Shown piece by piece: positions 33,918 to 46,400 of a stretch of DNA of 64,000 nt; within the stretch, counting starts at the first letter, position 1, and the number at the start of each line of letters is the position of its first letter. Made by a program: the position numbers and the translations under genes. The stretch is from Amyelois transitella (Eukaryota; Arthropoda; Insecta; Lepidoptera; Pyralidae): NCBI RefSeq assembly GCF_032362555.1, contig NC_083519.1:1319501-1383500 (forward strand), written 5' to 3'. The notes below the pieces were generated by a model. The model did not search any database. It was not told the DNA's origin and worked only from the letters and a program-made list of their open reading frames with translations.

Positions 33918-34854
33918 TAATGTATTCACTGACTATTATAAACCTGCAATACAGTATTTTTTATAAGTGTTTAATATAGAAAGAATCGACTTCAAAGTTT
34001 TGTCAACCCAAAAACTACATTGCCTTCCACAAAAATATAACATTAAAATTTTTATGCACGTACAATACTATCTATTTCTTGCCAAACAAAAGACGCTCCC
34101 GCGCACCTCAGTCCGTCGATACAAGTCCTCAGGAGAGGTCACACGCTGCCCAGACAAAATATTTTTACGATTTAATTTCTGAAAACAGCGTTTGTCACGA
34201 GTAAGTAAACATTACTTTCCATAGTTTTTGTATGTAAGTGTAGACGTAATAAAATAATTTCAACTTTAGGTAATTAGCATACTGTAGGGTCTAGTTATCA
34301 ATTAATTATGAATATCTAGCCTTTATTAATTTATGAGTAAATTCAGGAAATCTGCTCAAACTTCATTTCTTTCCGTATAATTCCCTTCCGTTCCCTCCAT
34401 TTTTTTAAAGGAGGGCAATGAATCACTTTGGATTGTAATGATTGTTTTTTTAAATATAAAAAAAATTAAGCTCAAAGATTCCGTTACATACATACATACA
34501 TACAACCCAAGCTAATAAAAGCGTAGTAATTAATATGTACCTACCTATGTCTCTTTGTTAAATTTTTTCTATTATTTTGATTATATCGAATTATAACTTG
34601 TGTAAGTATTATGTCAGTATTATTGAACTAACCTAAAATTAAATCTGTACATTTTGTAACCTACCTAAGTAATTATTAGTAAATAATAATTCCCCGCTAC
34701 TTTTTTCTTTCTGCCTGCCTCTCTGTCTGTTCGCAATAAACTGAAAAACTACTGAACGAACGGAATAAGTAGTTTATAATTACTAATTAATAAAGAAGGT
34801 TTCGTGAAATATTCGGTTATTTTGCTTAGTTTTGTTTTTTAGATACATCTGCAA

Positions 34855-37800
34855 TAATGTCGAAGCCGAAGAAATAGGAAACTAAAGAAGAAAAATTTGC
34901 TAAAGACAGATTGCGAAAGAAGGTAAAATACGCAGAAATCAAGGCGGATCCTGAAAAATACAAATTAGAGAAGGGGAAACAAAAGAGGAAATACCTTGTA
35001 AAAAAAGAAAAGAAACAAGTCCTAAGTATAACAGAGATGACGGCACGACAAAAGAGGGAGCAAAGGAGATGATGGCGAAAAAACTCCAAAAAATATTTAA
35101 ATAAGCTAAAAGAGCAGAAAAAATTTCAAAGAATTTTAATAGACAACTCTCCACCCAGTAGTGAAACTGAGGAAATTATAAACATCCAGATCCTACAATA
35201 CGCGACCCTCTTGTGTTACAAGAAGAATCCACATCAAGCCAAAGTACATCGAAGTCACATTTAGTGCATCAAAAAACTAGTAGTACGAGATCCGGCTGCA
35301 AAATCACTACGTTCATCGCGTAGTTAATCAAACTCACATTTTAACATACATTTATGAATAGGATAATACATAGATAATAGGGTGCCAGTCAATAAGTGGC
35401 CGCAAGTAATTTTAATTAAATTAATGTTAATTAATTTTCCAAAAAAAATTTCGTTCACTTGTTTTTTAAATAAAATATCATCCACATCATAGAAATGTAT
35501 GTAAAGAATTCGAAAATCAATGGGTGCCGTTACACACTCGGCCGCAACTACTACGCAGCCAGGTGTAAACAGGTAATATTTTGGTCTATTTATACGTTCA
35601 TGTCGTACACGCATGTTTTTTATATCAAATTAAAGCTAATTTTTTTTTTAATATGATGATATATCGCTGCCTGTGAATAAATGGCCGCAAATTAGGGTTG
35701 CTAGCTGTTAAAAACTCGAGGTATCCGAGATAAAGTGAAAGAGAGTTAGCGCGTAACGCCACTTGTTAGACAAGGATGGCGAGTACCAGCTGTGCGAGTA
35801 TTTGAAGCCATTGCGCACGCGTATAGATAGGGTTCTCAACAGTGCAATAAAAATTCTATTCTTTATAAGTACGCTTTTTTCATTTTTACTTGATCAATAA
35901 ACAATGTTTTATTATGAAATAAATATTTTCTTATTTTCATTTTTTTTTTTGCAGAATATTAATTACTTAATTATAATTTTGGAGTAAATGTAAAGTCGTT
36001 CGTATTACTGTTTGCATCGCTGGCTGAGAACCCAATCTATTGACGCGTGCGCAATGGCTTCAAATACTCGCACAGCTGGTACTCGCCATCCTTGTCTAAC
36101 AAGTGGCGTTACGCGCTAACTCTCTTTCACTTTATCTCGGATACCTCGAGTTTTTAACAGCTAGCAACCTTAATTTGCGGCCATTTATTCACAGGCAGCG
36201 ATATATCATCATATTAAAAAAAAAATTAGCTTTAATTTGATATAAAAAACATGCGTGTACGACATGAACGTATAAATAGACCAAAATATTACCTGTTTAC
36301 ACCTGGCTGCGTAGTAGTTGCGGCCGAGTGTGTAACGGCACCCATTGATTTTCGAATTATTTACATACATTTCTATGATGTGGATGATATTTTATTTAAA
36401 AAACAAGTGAACGAAATTTTTTTTGGAAAATTAATTAACATTAATTTAATTAAAATTACTTGCGGCCACTTATTGACTGGCACCCTATTATCTATGTATT
36501 ATCCTATTCATAAATGTATGTTAAAATGTGAGTTTGATTAACTACGCGATGAACGTAGTGATTTTGCAGCCGGATCTTAGACTATAGTATTTCAAGCGCA
36601 ATGAGAAAATTGCGATACAGATCTAAAAAAGCAATTACAATCTTACAGAATGATATTGACAAACTAAAAAAATGAGAAAGCGATTTTAAGAAGACATTAA
36701 TTTATGGAGCGGAAGTTACAAAAAGATAAGATTCAAGATAGCATAGAAAAGAAAGTAGATGAAGTCATAAAAAACATAAATAATGAGAAGGTACAAGAAG
36801 TGAAAAAGAAGTTTTTGTTTAATGAAACAGTTTGTCGAGGAGGATCAGAAAAACACAAAAGCCTTCCGAAAAAAGAGGAAAGAGGAGCTTTTGCTGGAGA
36901 TATAATTGATAATTCGAGGTTTAAAAAGTATGGGATATTGTCAAATATTACTTTTGCTATGAGAAAGAAATTAACTGAAAAAAAATTCGAGATAATAAAA
37001 CTGCGAAACTAAAAGTGTTGAAAATTTTCTACAAGACGATGTAAACAGTAAAATGGCGCCAGGAAAAAACGAATTTATTAAAAAAAGGTGCATTAAAAAA
37101 ACAAAAAATATATTTAACCGATAATATGAAAAATTTAAGTACATGCGAAGTTTTGTAAGAAATGGGGCCATATACATTACTCAGTATTCTGCAAATATAG
37201 ACCATTCTCGATAATTCAACCTTCATCAAAAAGAGACACGTGCCAATGCAAGCTGCACTCTAACATTGAACTTTTTATTAAATTTTTAAAGGAAGCTAAT
37301 ATAATCACAGAAAATTCTTCATTTGAGGTTTTGAACAATTTATGTTGTAGTGTGTACGAAAGACATTGTTTAGAGAGAAAGTGCAAAATCTGCAAAAATA
37401 GAGTCACGACGTACCAGGAATTTGACAATCGGAAAACTATTATTTATCATGAATGGATTTTTGAGAAGCAAGACTACGTAGGAAAAGATGAAAAAAAAAA
37501 ACAAGAGAGTTACATTAAAAAAGAAAAAGGAAGATTTACCACGTAACGTCATTATGAAGTTCGAAACTCTACTGGCAGTTTTTTGAAGAAACAATAGTGT
37601 TTTGAATATAACAATGCAATATTCCGCTATTAAGAATCTGCAATGTGATTTATCTCCTAGTGAAGTCATATGCCATATAGACTTCAGCGAAAATTATTTA
37701 TTAAAATATAATGAAGAAATACAAAGTTTTCATTTCGGTGGAAGCCGCCAACAAATCTCTTTGCATACAGGAGTTTTATATTTTTATGATCAGAAAACCA

Positions 37801-38020
37801 AAGTAGTCATTCATAATTCTTTTTGCACAATAAGCGAAAATATAATGCACGATGCTTCTGCTATATGGGCACACTTACAACCAGTTTTGAACATGGCCCA
37901 AGAGTTAGTCCCAATTTTATCGGTAAAATTTTAAATAGAGTGCAAAGTTCTCTACAGTATAAAATATTTTTTTAAGGAAAGGTCAGGGCAAGTCTAAGAA
38001 ATTTGGATGGCCGCTAATTA
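34855..38020 (+). pseudogene. Broken multi-copy 'DFSENY' gene, probably transposon-derived
   Basis: The left part (34855-35280) reads through stops as a lysine-rich N-terminus: KADPEKYKLEKGKQKRKYL and EMTARQKREQRR, a stop, then WRKNSKKYLNKL. After a palindromic insertion (35288-36577) it resumes with MRKLRYRSKKAITILQN. Frame changes follow, then KMAPGKNEFIKKRCIKKTK, CKICKNRVTTYQEF, ICHIDFSENYLLKYNEEIQS, GGSRQQISLHTGVLY and AIWAHLQPVLNMAQE (to 37934). I know similar proteins as repetitive 'uncharacterized' entries in insects and Hydra; their spread suggests a mobile element, but I cannot name the class. Many stops and frameshifts show it is dead. Confidence 0.65.
35288..36577. mobile_element. 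1.3-kb palindromic (foldback) element with about 550-bp inverted arms
   Basis: Left arm about 35288-35837 and right arm about 36026-36577 are near-perfect reverse complements, starting at AGATCCGGCTGCAAAATCAC on both outer ends, with a loop of about 190 bp. Only scattered mismatches are visible (for example G/A near 35696 against 36171). Each arm carries GGCCGCAA three times (near 35390, 35538, 35683), twice as AATAARTGGCCGCAA. It interrupts the broken DFSENY gene; no clear target-site duplication seen. The 96-codon frame in each arm looks incidental. It is a foldback-type or hairpin-forming mobile element. Confidence 0.85.
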
Positions 38021-38264
38021 GCGATGATGAATCAAACAAAATGATGAATTAGCGATGATGAATACCCGAATCACAAATTTTGCAACGTTTGAATGAGCTG
38101 GAAGAATTTAGAAGAGGGCAAGTTATGTATAAAAATTTACTAAATATTAATTTTAAATAAGTAAAAATGACTGATTGTAACTTTGATTAGACTGATTACT
38201 AATTTAATTCTTGAGAGTTCCTACTTATTGTTTATAATGTTAACTTATCCGTTACATTTTATAA

Positions 38265-38490
38265 CATTTTTAATGTATGGGAATGAAAGTTGGGTATGGC
38301 AAAAGAAGCACGAAAGCAGAATAAATGCAGTGGAAATGAGAGCGTTAAGGAGTATGATGGGTGGAAATTGAGTGAACGGAGGAACAGCGTTATAAGGGAA
38401 TGTTGCGATGTGAAAGTAGATGTAGTTACAGGAATAGAAAAGGGTATGTTAAGATGGTTTGGTCATGAGGAGAGAGAGAGATCATTCTGA
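38265..38490 (+). pseudogene. Non-LTR retrotransposon reverse-transcriptase tail, frameshifted
   Basis: YGNESWVWQKKHESRINAVE and MRALRSMMGG lie in one frame. RRNSVIRECCDVKVDVVTGI and EKGMLRWFGHEER continue in the next. This is the C-terminal pattern of insect LINE polyproteins. The fragment is short and broken. Confidence 0.85.
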
Positions 38491-38499
38491 TTATTCATT

Positions 38500-38625
38500 A
38501 CTTTCCATACAAAATCATTACATTCCCGTCATATTTAATTTTATTTCATTACCTTCCAAATTCAAGCATTACCTTCCGTACTTATTTCATTACCTTCCGT
38601 GGGTTCATTACATTCCAGCTATTTT
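38500..38625 (+). repeat. Irregular repeats of CATTACCTTCC-type motif
   Basis: TTCATTACNTTCC-like units recur at least six times, spaced 20-30 nt, just after the LINE fragment. Confidence 0.6.
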
Positions 38626-38944
38626 CTTGACAATGAAAGCTTTTTCATGAAGGCCTTTACTGATAATCTATACTTGAAAGGTACCCGAATGATTATATGT
38701 AACTGTTTTTAAAAATCGATTAAAAAAAAATATTATTCAAAATCGTTGAGATTTGAACGAAACGGAAGAATCACTCTAAACCTATTTTGTTATCATAAAA
38801 AGTTATCTGCAGTACAAAAGAATGTATTGTTAGTTTTTTTTATAAAGGTAATCTAATTCCTTGCTTGATTATCTGCCTCAAATACCCTGTATCAAATCAA
38901 TCATATTAATTTAAAAGGCGATTAACAACTAACGAATAGGCATT

Positions 38945-39090
38945 CTTCTTTTAGGCAATGGGCCAGGAACCTCAATCAAAAATCTCAATTCTATCATTAA
39001 GTCAAGCAGCTGAACGTGGCCTATCAGAATTTTCAAGACTGTTGCCTCTGTCTACCCCGCAAGTGATAAAGACGTGATAAGTGTGTATGT
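38945..39090 (+). repeat. Family A repeat copy
   Basis: TTCTTCTTTTAGGCAATGGG, CAGCTGAACGTGGCCTATCA, TCTGTCTACCCCGCAAGTG. Confidence 0.7.
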
Positions 39091-39099
39091 AATTTTTTT

Positions 39100-41262
39100 T
39101 AAACTTGGACTTACTGTGGTTGAGGTTCCTATGTAGATATAAAAAAACAACCAACTAATAATTAGGAGAAATAAAGTTGACATGTTTCTTTGAATGCAAA
39201 TATATTAGTGGTAACAATTATTACGACAATAAGTGGTAGGAAGCAATCAGACAGAATTATTTATGTGCGTAATGATTAAATAAAATTAGAAAGTGGATAT
39301 ATGTATAACATCCAGTACGGTCAGCAGCGAAAAACAAACAAAATTACCGGCGACGTTTAAAAAGCCACAACATCAGAAATGATAATTCATGCAAGCAAAG
39401 TTTCTACGGATTGGAGCATAAATAGTTATACAAACTTCAACTCAATAAGGTTAGCGCCGCGGTTCCGGTTGGTCCCGTTTGTCACCTCCTCTTTTGTCCT
39501 CGTCCGATAAATAGTGGAAATTAAAAAAAAATACCGTTCGTCACCAGTTTGTCCTATCCGACGACGAGCGGGAATAAAAAATTTAAAAAAAAACCATTAA
39601 GGGGGAGATAGACCGCGCAGATCCCATCGACGGCGCCACCAGCCTGCTTCAAAATGGTGGTGACGCCAGCAGAAAATAAAATGTATAAATTTGGTCCAAA
39701 GGTCCCATGAGAAAGAAAGAAAAATCTTTATTTGGCGCAAAAGGTGATATCCTCAGTTATAATAAATAAATAATCTCATAGTCCAGTTTCCATAATAATT
39801 AAGATTCTAGAAATCTCGTATATTTCGCGTGGAGCTTTCCAGAAAAAAAGTACCTATAAGTACTATCTTACTCCCATTACTGTTATACCTATCAGAAGGT
39901 ATATCTCTGTGCCAAATTTCTTCAATTCGGTCCAATAGTTATTGAGTATAATAATTATGAACGGAAACAATCACTCTTTATAGGGATATCTTCTCATCTC
40001 CCTGCCCTCGTAGCATGGCACGCGCGACGCCTTTTTTATCGCGCGAATAAATTATCGCTGTCCCGTTTCTCTTGCCATGCTACGGAGTCTGGCGTTAGTC
40101 ATATTTGCAACCTCTGTTGAGGATTTTTTTCCTTAAGTCTAAGCCCCGAAGCATAAAATGCTCGACCGAGCATTTCAAACTCTGTTTTAAAGCTTCAGGG
40201 GTTCACTAGACAGAATTTCGCAGAAATCCTGCGGGAAGGGAAATTACAAGCCTTGGATTTGCGTGGGCAAACTCTATTGCAGTCTATATTTATTACTTCA
40301 CAAGAGCAATTTGGATTTCCTACCATATTCAAATTAAATAATTTAAATTGATGTTATCATGGGAAAATTGTTAGATTATATAATAACCACAAAATTATTT
40401 TTTTAATGTAATTTTATGATTGTCATAATGCTACTGTTAGTCTGTCGCAGTCTCAGTGCAAGTGTAATTTCCCCTCTGAAGTTGTTTTGGCTTCTAAGAA
40501 TAAAACCAAACCACAGAAAAATAATCCAAGTTTAAGAATGGTGTGTCATTGTCTTGCAGTGTATCAGTTTTTGAAGTAGTGATAAAGCTATAAAATAAGA
40601 TGAACTTTATGCTGAGTAAATGTCTTCAATAGTCTTATTTTGATGTCCTAAACAGTTTTTGGGTTAAAGATCTTTTTAATGATGAAAAAAAGTGATTTTT
40701 TTGTTATAACATATTTTATTCAAGTAATTATCTTTAATAATACATCACATATCACATGTTATCTATTATAGTTTGGACATAGCCAACAGTTTCGAAAAGA
40801 CTGAATGTGATATATATTAATGTAAATTATTCAATAGAAAATGGAATTACAGACTTAATTATACTAAACAACATCAGACTAGATAATATATAAGTTTTTT
40901 TTTATAACATTGGGCAAGGCAATCGCAGGTCAAGCAATCAATTTACAAGCACCATCATTTTTCATAGATCACAGGAATATTAAAATAAAATCTTTTTTTT
41001 TAATGCTAAAATTATAAATTATTAATGTACCGCATCAGTACAAAAGTAATTAAAATAAAAAAAAAATACAAAGCGAAGAGTTATATCCTTAACCTTTACC
41101 TATCTACAAATCATCGCTATTTATATGAAAACATAATTGTCTTATTACTGGTGGCTTTGTATACAAAACATAATTGTCTTGTTAGCAGCACTAGCACTGC
41201 AATCAGTATGAATAAATGATGCTCAAGATTAAAAATAACATATAATGCCTATTTTACAGGAT
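39100..41262. other. Intergenic DNA below BAP31
   Basis: No supportable coding exon. A fragment of mixed composition at 39430-39700 (GCGCCGCGGTTCCGGTTGG, ATCCCATCGACGGCGCC) may be an old retroelement piece. 40012-40085 is bounded by a 12-bp inverted repeat (CGTAGCATGGCA and its complement) and resembles 8960-9020. The rest is AT-rich; the BAP31 3'UTR should lie near 40600-41262. Confidence 0.45.
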
Positions 41263-41889
41263 TCATTCTTCAGCCCTGTCTCCAGCACCACACACTTCCT
41301 CGTATTTCAACCTCCATTTTGTTGCTTCCTCCTCCAATTCCTTGATTCTTGCCCTCTGTTCATCTCGCTCACTCTTCACTTCTTCTAGTTCTTGACTCAA
41401 CTCTTCACATTTCTTTGCTTCTGATGCTTGCATTGTGTTACTCAGCACCATTGACTTAGCAGACTTAACGGTATCTTCTGCTTGTTTTATTATTTTCTCA
41501 GCTTTTAGACTAAGTTCATCCTGTATTATCAGCATATTTACAAGCCGCCTTATAACAAAAGCTAAGAAAATTGAGAAACCAGTAATATAAAAGTTTCGCT
41601 GAGCTCGGAACAACTTTACATTGCCTTTCATTTCACTAGACAAATGTACGTGGCCTTCGGATGAATGCGCGTATTTCTTCATTTCTCGAACAGAGTCCAT
41701 TAGAAATACTCCTAATATGCCGAGTAAAACATAGAAGTACACCGCGGCATTGTTCCGAAACATATAAAATAGACGGGATTTAAAGAACTGGTGCCATCGC
41801 CGCGGGCTAAATATAGGCAATATCATAAGGATTACCACAGCGATTTCAAAATAAAGGTAGCCGGCGATAAAAGTCCATTGAATCGACAT
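41263..41889 (-). CDS. BCAP31: B-cell receptor-associated protein 31 homologue (BAP31)
   Basis: A single open exon of 208 residues beginning MSIQWTFIAGYLYFEIAVVI. Known of the family: an ER membrane protein that escorts membrane proteins to export and takes part in ER-mitochondria signalling. Three hydrophobic segments (about residues 7-25, 46-64, 99-120) are separated by a basic loop (SPRRWHQFFKSRLFYMF) and followed by a long coiled coil (about 125-200), the BAP31 layout; the human protein is about 246 residues. The C-terminus GAGDRAEE lacks the KKXX retrieval signal of vertebrate BAP31. The intronless form is unusual but the frame is intact. Its start faces metaxin-1, 1.6 kb away. Confidence 0.95.
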   Translation of the reverse strand: MSIQWTFIAGYLYFEIAVVILMILPIFSPRRWHQFFKSRLFYMFRNNAAVYFYVLLGILGVFLMDSVREMKKYAHSSEGHVHLSSEMKGNVKLFRAQRNFYITGFSIFLAFVIRRLVNMLIIQDELSLKAEKIIKQAEDTVKSAKSMVLSNTMQASEAKKCEELSQELEEVKSERDEQRARIKELEEEATKWRLKYEEVCGAGDRAEE

Positions 41890-43455
41890 TTTTCTAAAAG
41901 GTACCTAGTTTGGTCACGAACTGATGATTTATGAATGAGTTATGATAGTATTTTCCTTTTCCAATCTTATTCTTTAGTAATCTCAAGGAACGCCTTTGTA
42001 ACAGATATTTGCAAAAATAAAATTTCTTGAAAGTCGAAGTGAAGAAACACAAAACACACAGATTCACAGAAAAACAGTAGAATAATAGAATTTACAATGA
42101 AATGAATGACATCAGTGACAATGACAACTCATTTGTTTGGCCATGGGTTTGGTTTTCATTGGTCCACGTCTGCTATTATTTTTGGAACTGTAATTTTTTT
42201 TAGTCAAAACTTTCCGCTACAATTAAGACCCATGAGTCTTAATTAGTTATGAGTCCGCGTGGAATTAGAATGACGCGTATTAGAAAGAACGCTGGTTCGC
42301 CGTATTAAATGTTTCGCTGCAAATTGCTTATAACGACTATATCTCAAAACCTATTCGTCTGATTTATATACTGTAAATGGCAATTTTAGTCTACATGAAA
42401 AGCCGAAAGTAATAAACATATTTATTTGGATAAGGATTAATACTGAATTAAAGAAAATTGGTTTCAAAATAACTTATGTTTATAATGAAAAAATAATCTT
42501 AAAAAATGAACATAAAAGTGGTTATTGTAAGTAAACCTTAAGAGATAGATATATGCTCTCGCGGACTTTTTTGTGGCAAAAAATGAGTACTTCACATCTT
42601 TAGTACATTGTTTTACTATATCTTTGTTGGTTTGCGCAGCGTTCGCGTGGAAAGCTCGCAGATGGCCGACTCATTCAACTTTCACCTGCATTGTTGACGT
42701 TTCCCGTAGGAAATCCGGGATAAAATGTAGCCTATAGCCTTCCTCGATAAATAGACTATCTAACAGTGAAAGAATTATTCAAATCGGTTCAGTAGTTTCT
42801 GAGATTAGCGCGTTTAAACAAACAAACAAACAAAACAAACTCTTCAGCTTTATAATATTAGTATAGATTGTATCATATTGTTCACAGCTCACTAAATTAA
42901 ATAAAATGATCTTGAAATACAACTTTTACAATAGATAACAACGTAACCGGTGATGTTTTTTTTTTTTTGATGTAATATGTTATTGTGTGAGTTTGGCGAC
43001 AAATGTTTTGAAACGAATTAAAATATCATTTCGGTAAGATTTCTTCAACGATTTCAGCAGATCTTATTTATTTATTTATATTTATAAAAGGTACACATAC
43101 AGACAATTGCATTATTATCCTTAGGAAATGTAGTTGTTGTATGTTAGTGTACACAGCAAATAATAAATATCTATCTCAAAAATATCCATACGTAGACATA
43201 AAAATAAGTAATGTTTTTAAATTTGTGATTCATATAATATCATACTCAGTATATCTGTAATCGAATATAGACTGTTCCTCTCAAGCCTGCCTTTGTTTAA
43301 AAATAATACTAATATATTCTATTATGTGTCAATGTCAATAAATTTTCTAAATGGTTAAAAGTATCAAAAATCTATAAAAAAATTGTCGATTGTCTGTCTT
43401 TCGTTTTACAAGATATGAAATTAGTCAATTTATAATTAAACAATAGCAGAAAAAA
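41890..43455. promoter_or_regulatory. Divergent intergenic region between BAP31 and metaxin-1
   Basis: Both genes start outward from this 1.57-kb stretch, so it should hold both promoters. I see no TATA box at either end. A family B repeat occupies about 42640-42870, showing that the middle is not constrained throughout. Confidence 0.55.
42640..42870 (+). repeat. Family B repeat copy (long-tail variant)
   Basis: GCGTTCGCGTGGAAAGCTCG, GGAAATCCGGGATAAAATGT, AGCCTTCCTCGATAAATAGA, CGGTTCAGTAGTTTCTGAGA, and the CTTTATAATATTAGTATAGA end. It matches the reversed copy at 49808-50066. Confidence 0.75.
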
Positions 43456-46400
43456 ATGGCTAGTATAGAACTGGATATATGGCGAGGAGAATGGGGTCTC
43501 GCTTCGATTGACTTAGAATGTTTAAAAGTTTTAGTAAGTATTTTATTATAACCTCTCGTCTTGATTATACTCTATCTTACCGGTATTTAATTTTTGTTTG
43601 TATTCCTACAGACTTATATGAAATTTATCGGCGTCCCAGTGCGTGTTCGAGAAGCTAACAATCCATTTTTCACTCCAAAAGGAAGGCTTCCAGTCATGAG
43701 GGACGGTCGCACAGTGCTGACATGTTTTGAAGAAGTTGTTGATCATTTAAAGTCACTGGTAAGATTCTTTGGCCTGTTCTTGTAGAAATAATAAGATTGT
43801 GTTTTGCAAGGATCCAAAATGTGAGAAATTTTATTAACCCAATGCCAGTATCCTGTATTATTTTGTATTTTGGGAATGATGCAATTTGGTGATAAGTATT
43901 TATACTGGCTTATCTCAATAGCTCCATGAATACACTGTCATTATGGCCCTTATCAACATCCTTGTAAATAAATGTTATAGTACCTGCATTAATTTGTTAT
44001 TTTTTAATGCAATAACCTGATTTAATGTAATTTAAATGCAAAAACCTGAATAGTAAGGAGAACCTGCAATTTTTCCAGCATTACAGCACAGACGTCCACC
44101 TAAATACAATGCAAGCAGCGGAAGCTAGTGCATTCACACAGTACCTCCGAGACAAACTGTACCCTGCCTATCAGTATGCTTGGTGGGTGGACGAGAAGAA
44201 TTATGCAGAACTCACTCGACCGGCCTATGCCAGGGCTCTCCGTGTGCCTTTCAACTTTTATTATCCGTCTAGATATCAAAATGCTGCTAAGGAGATGATA
44301 GACGCATTATACGGAGAGCACACAGACCTTAGAGAAATAGAAAAAACAGTAAGAAATTTATTTTTAATGTTACATTTCGTCAGACTAGAAGGCTCCATAT
44401 CCAAAAAAGATATTTAACATAAACATACATGTAATCACATCTATATCCCTTGCGGACTGAAAGGCCACATTCAGATGCATGGCTAATTGATGGAATAGAA
44501 ATTCAAATTAAAAGAATCCCAAGCTTAGAAGCCATAATAATGGGAAATGGTCCTATTCTAAAGTACCGCAAACACAATGGCCTAAATGATAAAATTGTAT
44601 AGTTTGAAAAAAAAAAATGTTAGAATAAATTATATGTTGATTATTTAAAACAGAAATACAATCATGTTCCTATCTCTCATAGACCAAGCTAACTGTTTAA
44701 AACATATGGATTTATTAACTTTCAGATATACAATGAAGCAGAAAAGTGCCTTAAAACCTTATCAGACCGGCTCGGGGAGAGTGAATATTTCTTCGGCAAT
44801 CGTCCATCATCGTTTGATGCCACGGTGTTTGCGTACCTAGCGCCACTTGTTAAGGCACCTTTCCCTAACGCCACCTTGTCAAATCATGTGAAAGGAATCT
44901 CGAATTTGACAAGGTTTGTGGCTAGGATTCAACAGAAGAACTTTAGACAAGTAACAGATGGTAAGTGATTTGAAAAAGAATTGATGAGACAGTCATAAAT
45001 AAAGTCGAGGCGACTTATAGATATTTATAAGTCGCCTCGACAATATTCGATGGCGCAGAATTATGCAATCTACTGCCGAATAAAACCAAATCCATACATG
45101 TTATAAATAAAGTAACTGACTGTTGTCTGTACTTAAAAGTTATTGAAGAAAATGTTGCAGTGCAGTTTGTTACTGCTTCATCTGCACTGACGCTTTGGAC
45201 GCTTTGTCCTACAATAATGAATAAAAAAGACGCTCTAACAGGCTCAATTGCTGAAATATTGTCGCGTTATACAATAATTACATTTCTGCTCAAGTCAAAT
45301 CAATTTATTGTGCACCACAGGTCACATAGGCTATTATACATTTGTGATCAGGCACATTGTTGTAACTTATACTTATAAGTGGTAAATGGTACTCCATCTC
45401 TTTCCCATGGATGTCGTAAAAGGCGACTTCCATGTTTTAGGCGATGGACTAACAACCTGTCACTATTTGGATCTCAATTCCATCATCAAGCTGAGCAGCT
45501 GAACGTGGCCATTCAGTCTTTTCGGGACTATTGCCTCTGTCTACTCCGTGAGGGATATAGACGTGACTATATGTATGTATGTATGTGGTAATTACTTAAC
45601 CTTTTTTTCTAGAATACAACAGATTAAACGCCAAGAAGCACTCAACGGGAACACAGTCGGAAAGAGAGGCTGCCAACTTCCCGAACCAGACGCGGAATAA
45701 ATTCCTGGCCGCGTTGTTCGCAGCTATAGCCATGACCGGGTACGCGCTAGCCAATGGGATGTTCCAAGTGAGTTATAAGTAAAAAAAAGTTAAATATCGA
45801 ACCTCTTCATGATGCACTAAATATTTTTTTTTTTTTTATAATTGTCTTCAAATGTTTGTGGATAATGCACGTCAATGTCAAGCAACATGCGGTAGTTTAA
45901 CATTTTTTTGAAACTGTTTGAAACTAATATTATCACTATGGAGCGAGTTTTTCTAAGCTATGACTCTTAAATTAAATGATGTACAGTACTACCACGTTTA
46001 AAAGTCTCCTCCCGGCAAGATTTGACGGCGCAGAAAACCTCACCGCCGAGTCGAAACGAATGTAAACTTAATAAAATAGCGACCTTATTGCAAGGACATT
46101 AAACATAAAATCCATAAACAAAATGTATCTTACTATCTCGCTTATAATAGCTAACAGTTTAGTTCGCGGGTTCAAATGTGCGCGCTCTGCTTGGCTATAA
46201 TTTCGCGCAATACAATAATTAGAGTCTCTTGCGCAGCGACAACTTTTAAAAATGGTATAACTGAAAATTGCTATTTGTACCACTATGTTTTATACTAACA
46301 TACTCGTAACCATGGAGTTTTGCTACAGTAAAATCACATTATGTACAGTGGACCACAAAGAAAAGTGTATCACCTTCGATAAATCTAAGATACGAAAGTG

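Noticed and set aside
35324..35614. 96-residue frame in the left palindrome arm, mirrored at 36251-36541
   Set aside because: Present twice only because the arms are inverted copies; no family resemblance or codon pattern supports a gene.
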